A DNA stretch of 9,592 nucleotides, taken from positions 1-9,592 of the forward strand of contig DEIJ01000096.1 of the NCBI GenBank assembly GCA_002352365.1, in the 5' to 3' direction. The position numbers were made by a program, and so were the translations under genes. Source of the DNA: Dehalococcoidia bacterium UBA2777 (GTDB lineage Bacteria; Chloroflexota; Dehalococcoidia; UBA2247; UBA2777). The notes under the pieces were generated by a model, which saw nothing but the letters and a program-made list of their open reading frames with translations, had not been told where the DNA came from and ran no database searches. Below are positions 7,033 through 9,592 of the stretch, in pieces; within the stretch, counting starts at the first letter, position 1; each line of letters begins with the position of its first letter.

Positions 7033-8256
7033 ATGCAAATTGACAGTGGCGATACCGCCTTTGTGCTCCTCTGTGCCGCCTTGGTGATGATCATGACCCC
7101 CGGCGTGGGATTTTTCTACGGAGGGTTGGTGCGGAGGAAGAACGTCCTCGCTATTATGATGCAGTGTTTTATCTCGTTGGCACTGGTAAGTGTGATGTGG
7201 ATCTTGTGGGGATATAGCTTTTCCTTTGGGCCGGATAAAGGTGGTTTCATTGGGGGGCTTTCTTGGTTGGGACTTTCCGGGGTAGGAGGAGCTCCTAATC
7301 CAGATTATTCCTCAACCATACCCCACCTAGCCTATGCCATCTTCCAGGCGATGTTTGCGGTGATTACCGTAGCTCTCATAACTGGTAGCTTTGCCGACCG
7401 CATGAAGTTCGGTGCCTTCTTAATTTTCATCTTGCTTTGGTCAACCTTAGTATACGATCCCTTAGCGCACTGGGTATGGGGAAGTGGGGGATGGCTTAAA
7501 GAACTGGGGGCGCTGGACTTTGCCGGAGGCACTGTGGTGCACATAAACGCCGGGATGGCCGCCCTGGCGGCAAGCCTGATCATCGGCAAACGCCGGGGTT
7601 ATGGCAGAGACCCCATGATACCCCACAACATCCCCCTGGTAATGCTGGGGACGGTGCTCCTTTGGTTTGGCTGGTTTGGGTTTAATGCCGGAAGTGCTAT
7701 AACTTGTGGAGCAATCTCCACCACTGCCTTTGTGGTCACCAACACTGCCGCAGCGACAGCAGCGCTTACTTGGTGCTGCATAGATTGGATTCGTAAGGGG
7801 ACCCCCAGCGTTATCGGCGCTTGCACCGGTGCTGTAGCCGGTTTGGTCGCCATCACTCCAGCAGCAGGCTATGTCAGCCCTCTCTCCTCAATAGCCATAG
7901 GCATCGGTGCGGGAATATTCTGTTACCTGGCAGTATTGTTCAAGGTGAGGCGAGGATTTGATGATGCCCTGGATGTGTGGGCGGTTCATGGAGTGGGGGG
8001 AATGTGGGGGGCCCTGGCCACCGGCATCTTCGCCAATATAGCGGTTAACTCGGCAGGTTCGAGCGGCCTTCTGTTTGGAAATCCGATACAGCTTGGCTAC
8101 CAAGCAGTGGGGGTGGTGGCTGCGGCGGCATACTCTTTTGTGGTAACATTTATTATATTGAAGGTGGTAGACAAGGTGATGGGGCTTAGGGTCGCTACTG
8201 TGGATGAAGCAGTAGGATTGGACATAGCGCAACATCAGGAGGAGGCTTATAGCTAA
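7033..8256 (+). CDS. amtB: Ammonium transporter AmtB
   Basis: A 407-residue inner-membrane ammonium channel of the Amt/Mep/Rh family, probably recovering ammonia that leaks out during nitrogen fixation. The hydrophobic pattern fits the family's eleven membrane segments. Seen: MTPGVGFFYGGLVRRKN (21-37), IFQAMFAVIT (103-112), YDPLAHWVWG (141-150) including the conserved Asp142, the twin pore histidines His170 (GGTVVHINAG) and His319 (DVWAVHGVGG), and a C-terminal tail GLRVATVDEAVGLD with EEAYS at the end, typical of PII-regulated AmtB. There is no cleaved signal peptide of the enterobacterial type. AGGGGG at 7022-7027 overlaps the nifB stop and serves as ribosome site. The PII gene follows after 4 bases, the classic amtB-glnK pair, in which the PII protein plugs the channel when nitrogen is plentiful. 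Confidence 0.96.
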   Translation: MQIDSGDTAFVLLCAALVMIMTPGVGFFYGGLVRRKNVLAIMMQCFISLALVSVMWILWGYSFSFGPDKGGFIGGLSWLGLSGVGGAPNPDYSSTIPHLAYAIFQAMFAVITVALITGSFADRMKFGAFLIFILLWSTLVYDPLAHWVWGSGGWLKELGALDFAGGTVVHINAGMAALAASLIIGKRRGYGRDPMIPHNIPLVMLGTVLLWFGWFGFNAGSAITCGAISTTAFVVTNTAAATAALTWCCIDWIRKGTPSVIGACTGAVAGLVAITPAAGYVSPLSSIAIGIGAGIFCYLAVLFKVRRGFDDALDVWAVHGVGGMWGALATGIFANIAVNSAGSSGLLFGNPIQLGYQAVGVVAAAAYSFVVTFIILKVVDKVMGLRVATVDEAVGLDIAQHQEEAYS

Positions 8257-8260
8257 GGCG

Positions 8261-8599
8261 ATGATAAAAGTCGAGGCCATAATCAGGCAAGAAAGGTTTA
8301 ACGATGTTAAGAATGCTTTAGCCACCGCCGGTTTCCCCGGCCTTACCACCTATGAGGTTAAAGGGAGGGGGAGGCAGATGGGCTACACCCTCACCTTCAG
8401 GGGAAAGGAGCAGCAGATAGATCTGCTTCCCAAGATGAAGATAGAGCTGGTCATAAAGGAGGAGGATTTGGATAAAGTCATTGAGTTGATCCGACAGAAG
8501 GCTTTCACCGGCAACATCGGTGATGGCAAGATATTCACCTACCGGATTGATGAGGTAATAAGGGTAAGAACTGGTGAGAAAGGAGAAAATGCTTTATAA
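8261..8599 (+). CDS. glnK: PII signal-transduction protein, GlnK-like, without the uridylylation tyrosine
   Basis: A 112-residue PII trimer subunit that senses ATP/ADP and 2-oxoglutarate and regulates partners, most likely the AmtB encoded just upstream. It aligns with E. coli GlnB without gaps through the T-loop. The T-loop runs GRGRQMGYTLTFRGKEQQ (35-52); Gln39 is kept, but Tyr51 is Gln and Tyr46 is Phe, so GlnD-type uridylylation at Tyr51 is not possible. The B-loop is TGNIGDGKIF (83-92) with the nucleotide-binding residues intact, and the C-loop ends RVRTGEKG (101-108). The T-loop is full length, unlike the NifI1/NifI2 proteins that control methanogen and clostridial nitrogenase. NifI-like action on nitrogenase cannot be excluded, but adjacency to amtB favours GlnK. 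The next reading frame begins immediately after its stop. Confidence 0.93.
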   Translation: MIKVEAIIRQERFNDVKNALATAGFPGLTTYEVKGRGRQMGYTLTFRGKEQQIDLLPKMKIELVIKEEDLDKVIELIRQKAFTGNIGDGKIFTYRIDEVIRVRTGEKGENAL

Positions 8600-8604
8600 A
8601 GGAG
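8599..8604 (+). promoter_or_regulatory. Ribosome binding site deciding the start of the ATP-pyrophosphatase gene
   Basis: AAGGAG begins at the last base of the glnK stop and ends 5 bases before ATG 8610. It supports that start over ATG 8574 (inside glnK) and ATG 8589. Confidence 0.5.
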
Positions 8605-8609
8605 AAGTT

Positions 8610-9266
8610 ATGCCCAAAGCCGCTTGCTTATGGAGTGGGGGAAAAGACAGTTGCCTTGCCCTCTACCGGGCAATGTCCCAGGGATTTCCCGTCTCCTATC
8701 TGGTAAATCTAGTTCGCCACGATGACAGCAGAATCAGGCCACATCGCCTCAGCCCCCAATTAATTCAGGATCAAGCAAGGGAGATAGGCATCCCCCTGAT
8801 ACAAAGAGAGACCACCTGGGAAGGATATGAGCAGGATTTGGGGGAGGTGGTGGAGGAGCTGAAGAAGGAAGGAGTCTCGGCAATAATCTTTGGAGACATC
8901 GATCTCGAGGAGCACAAACATTGGGATGAGAGATTCTGTGATAAGTTCGGGGTCAACCCCATATTCCCCCTGTGGCATGGTGATCCGGAGGGATTGGTCA
9001 GGGAGTTCATACATGAGGGGTTTGAGGCTGAGGTGATATCTGCTAAGGAGAATTTAGCCGACCTACTGGGGCGAAAAATAGATCGGGAGTTTCTCTCCCG
9101 GGTCGAAAATAAAGGCATCCATCCCTGTGGGGAGAACGGTGAGTATCATACTGTGGTTACTTTCGGGCCGATGTTCAACCGGAGGATAAGCATAACCAAG
9201 ACCCAAAGGAGGACTGAGAAGGGATATTGCTTTTTGGATATCTCGGAGTATAAGATCGAACCATAG
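8610..9266 (+). CDS. ATP-pyrophosphatase of the DPH6 / COG2102 family (diphthine-ammonia ligase-like), substrate unknown
   Basis: A 218-residue cytoplasmic protein with an N-terminal PP-loop, LWSGGKDSCLALYR (7-20), that binds ATP and cleaves it to AMP and pyrophosphate during adenylation. Other family marks are GDIDLEEHKHWDERFC (95-110), an FPLW motif shortly after, and GENGEYHTVVTFGP (174-187) near the C-terminus. In archaea and eukaryotes the related DPH6 amidates diphthine on elongation factor 2 using ammonium; bacteria lack diphthamide, so the bacterial role is not established. Start ATG 8610 is favoured by an upstream AAGGAG; the longer forms from 8574 or 8589 overlap glnK. It lies between glnK and glnA in what looks like one transcript, which suggests an ammonium-linked role, but that is inference. 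There are no membrane segments or signal peptide. Confidence 0.83.
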   Translation: MPKAACLWSGGKDSCLALYRAMSQGFPVSYLVNLVRHDDSRIRPHRLSPQLIQDQAREIGIPLIQRETTWEGYEQDLGEVVEELKKEGVSAIIFGDIDLEEHKHWDERFCDKFGVNPIFPLWHGDPEGLVREFIHEGFEAEVISAKENLADLLGRKIDREFLSRVENKGIHPCGENGEYHTVVTFGPMFNRRISITKTQRRTEKGYCFLDISEYKIEP

Positions 9267-9276
9267 CCCTGAAGTG

Positions 9277-9286
9277 AAGGAGGTGA
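9277..9286 (+). promoter_or_regulatory. Strong ribosome binding site of glnA
   Basis: AAGGAGGTGA is a near-perfect complement of the bacterial 16S rRNA 3' end. Its GGAGG core ends 4 bases before the ATG at 9288. It is the strongest Shine-Dalgarno in the window, fits high expression of glutamine synthetase, and supports a bacterial host. Confidence 0.75.
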
Positions 9287-9287
9287 A

Positions 9288-9592
9288 ATGGTAACTGGCA
9301 TTAGGGAAGCTAGGGAATACGTTCTCAAGATGACGAAGGAATATGATGTGAAATTTATCAGGATGTGGTTCACTGATATTTTGGGTTTTTTAAAGAGCTT
9401 TGCCATCACTGTGGAAGAGCTAGAGGGAGCTTTGGAGGAGGGCATGGGGTTTGATGGCTCCTCGATTCAAGGCTTTGCCCGCATCGATGAGAGCGATATG
9501 ATAGCCCTGCCAGACCCGGAAACCTTCTCGCTGCTTCCGTGGAGACCGAAAGAGCATGCCGTAGCTCGGATGCTCTGCGATATTCTTTGGCC
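9288..9592 (+). CDS. glnA: Glutamine synthetase type I, N-terminal part (3'-truncated by window edge)
   Basis: The first 101 residues of glutamine synthetase, which joins ammonia to glutamate using ATP and is the main entry point of fixed nitrogen. The ATG has an excellent ribosome site and the frame is open to the window end. Seen: IRMWFTDILGFLKSFAIT (24-41), the beta-grasp domain with the hallmark GMGFDGSSIQGF (53-64), the ESDMIALPDP segment (68-77) and ARMLCDI near 93-99. These features resemble the GSI-alpha class of Firmicutes, archaea and Chloroflexota, which is usually not adenylylated at a C-terminal tyrosine; that region is outside the window, so this point rests on the class only. 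It is 21 bases after the preceding gene with no visible terminator, so it may be co-transcribed with amtB and glnK. Confidence 0.95.
   Translation, partial: MVTGIREAREYVLKMTKEYDVKFIRMWFTDILGFLKSFAITVEELEGALEEGMGFDGSSIQGFARIDESDMIALPDPETFSLLPWRPKEHAVARMLCDILW

Noticed and set aside
7888..8349. Antisense open frame of 153 residues across the amtB-glnK junction
   Set aside because: It lies opposite two clearly conserved genes, has low-complexity unfamiliar sequence and no ribosome site I could recognise; treated as a shadow.
8574..8609. Upstream starts (8574, 8589) for the ATP-pyrophosphatase
   Set aside because: They fall inside glnK and add residues ahead of the usual family N-terminus; ATG 8610 has AAGGAG at proper spacing.
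1..9592. Archaeal origin, prompted by the DPH6-like protein, NifB without NifX domain and the glutamine synthetase class
   Set aside because: Strong Shine-Dalgarno sites, a bacterial-type lipoprotein signal and the importer type fit bacteria better, although this is not decisive.

Overview
The window is a compact nitrogen-fixation and ammonium-assimilation locus from what looks like an anaerobic bacterium. All ten genes lie on the + strand and no gap between genes exceeds about 40 bases, so it reads as one long operon or two abutting ones. Strong Shine-Dalgarno sequences, a bacterial lipoprotein signal and the glutamine synthetase type (GSI-alpha-like) fit a bacterium. The glnA and PII sequences remind me of Chloroflexota (Dehalococcoidia) or deep-branching Firmicutes, but I cannot fix the phylum from this sequence.

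Bases 1-3729 hold the nitrogenase part: the C-terminal part of a catalytic alpha subunit (NifD-like), a complete beta subunit (NifK-like), and a NifE-like cofactor scaffold. The alpha fragment keeps the counterparts of A. vinelandii His195, Cys275 and His442. The beta subunit keeps three P-cluster cysteines. Both D and K carry many signatures of the alternative (Anf/Vnf) enzymes, for example the GGPRVWHW motif in D and a YYPKGGT segment in K. Yet no delta-subunit gene (anfG/vnfG) lies between D and K, and no nifN follows nifE. This points to an uncharacterised Anf/Vnf-like nitrogenase lineage with a reduced assembly set, rather than classical Mo-, V- or Fe-nitrogenase.

Bases 3726-6125 encode a three-part ABC importer: a lipoprotein binding protein, an SsuC/TauC-type permease and an ATPase. 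Its first two genes are joined to nifE and to each other by 4-base start/stop overlaps, so the importer is probably made together with the nitrogenase. Its ligand is unknown. The binding protein has an unusual set of cysteines, four of them near expected ligand-contact loops.

Bases 6163-7023 encode a short NifB (radical SAM enzyme making NifB-co) without a NifX domain. It lacks a cysteine that is normally conserved just after the radical SAM motif.

Bases 7033-9592 hold the ammonium side: AmtB transporter, a PII protein (GlnK-like) without the uridylylation tyrosine, a bacterial ATP-pyrophosphatase of the DPH6/COG2102 family, and the start of glutamine synthetase. A plausible scheme is that NifB feeds a cofactor precursor to NifE and then NifDK; AmtB recovers leaked ammonium under PII control; and GlnA assimilates it. 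nifH and the start of nifD are expected upstream of the window.

Codon use changes along the window: arginine is mostly CGN in nifD and mostly AGA/AGG in several of the downstream genes, suggesting the cluster may be a mosaic. No RNA gene, CRISPR array, insertion sequence or convincing terminator was seen, and there is no gene-free stretch over 300 bases.
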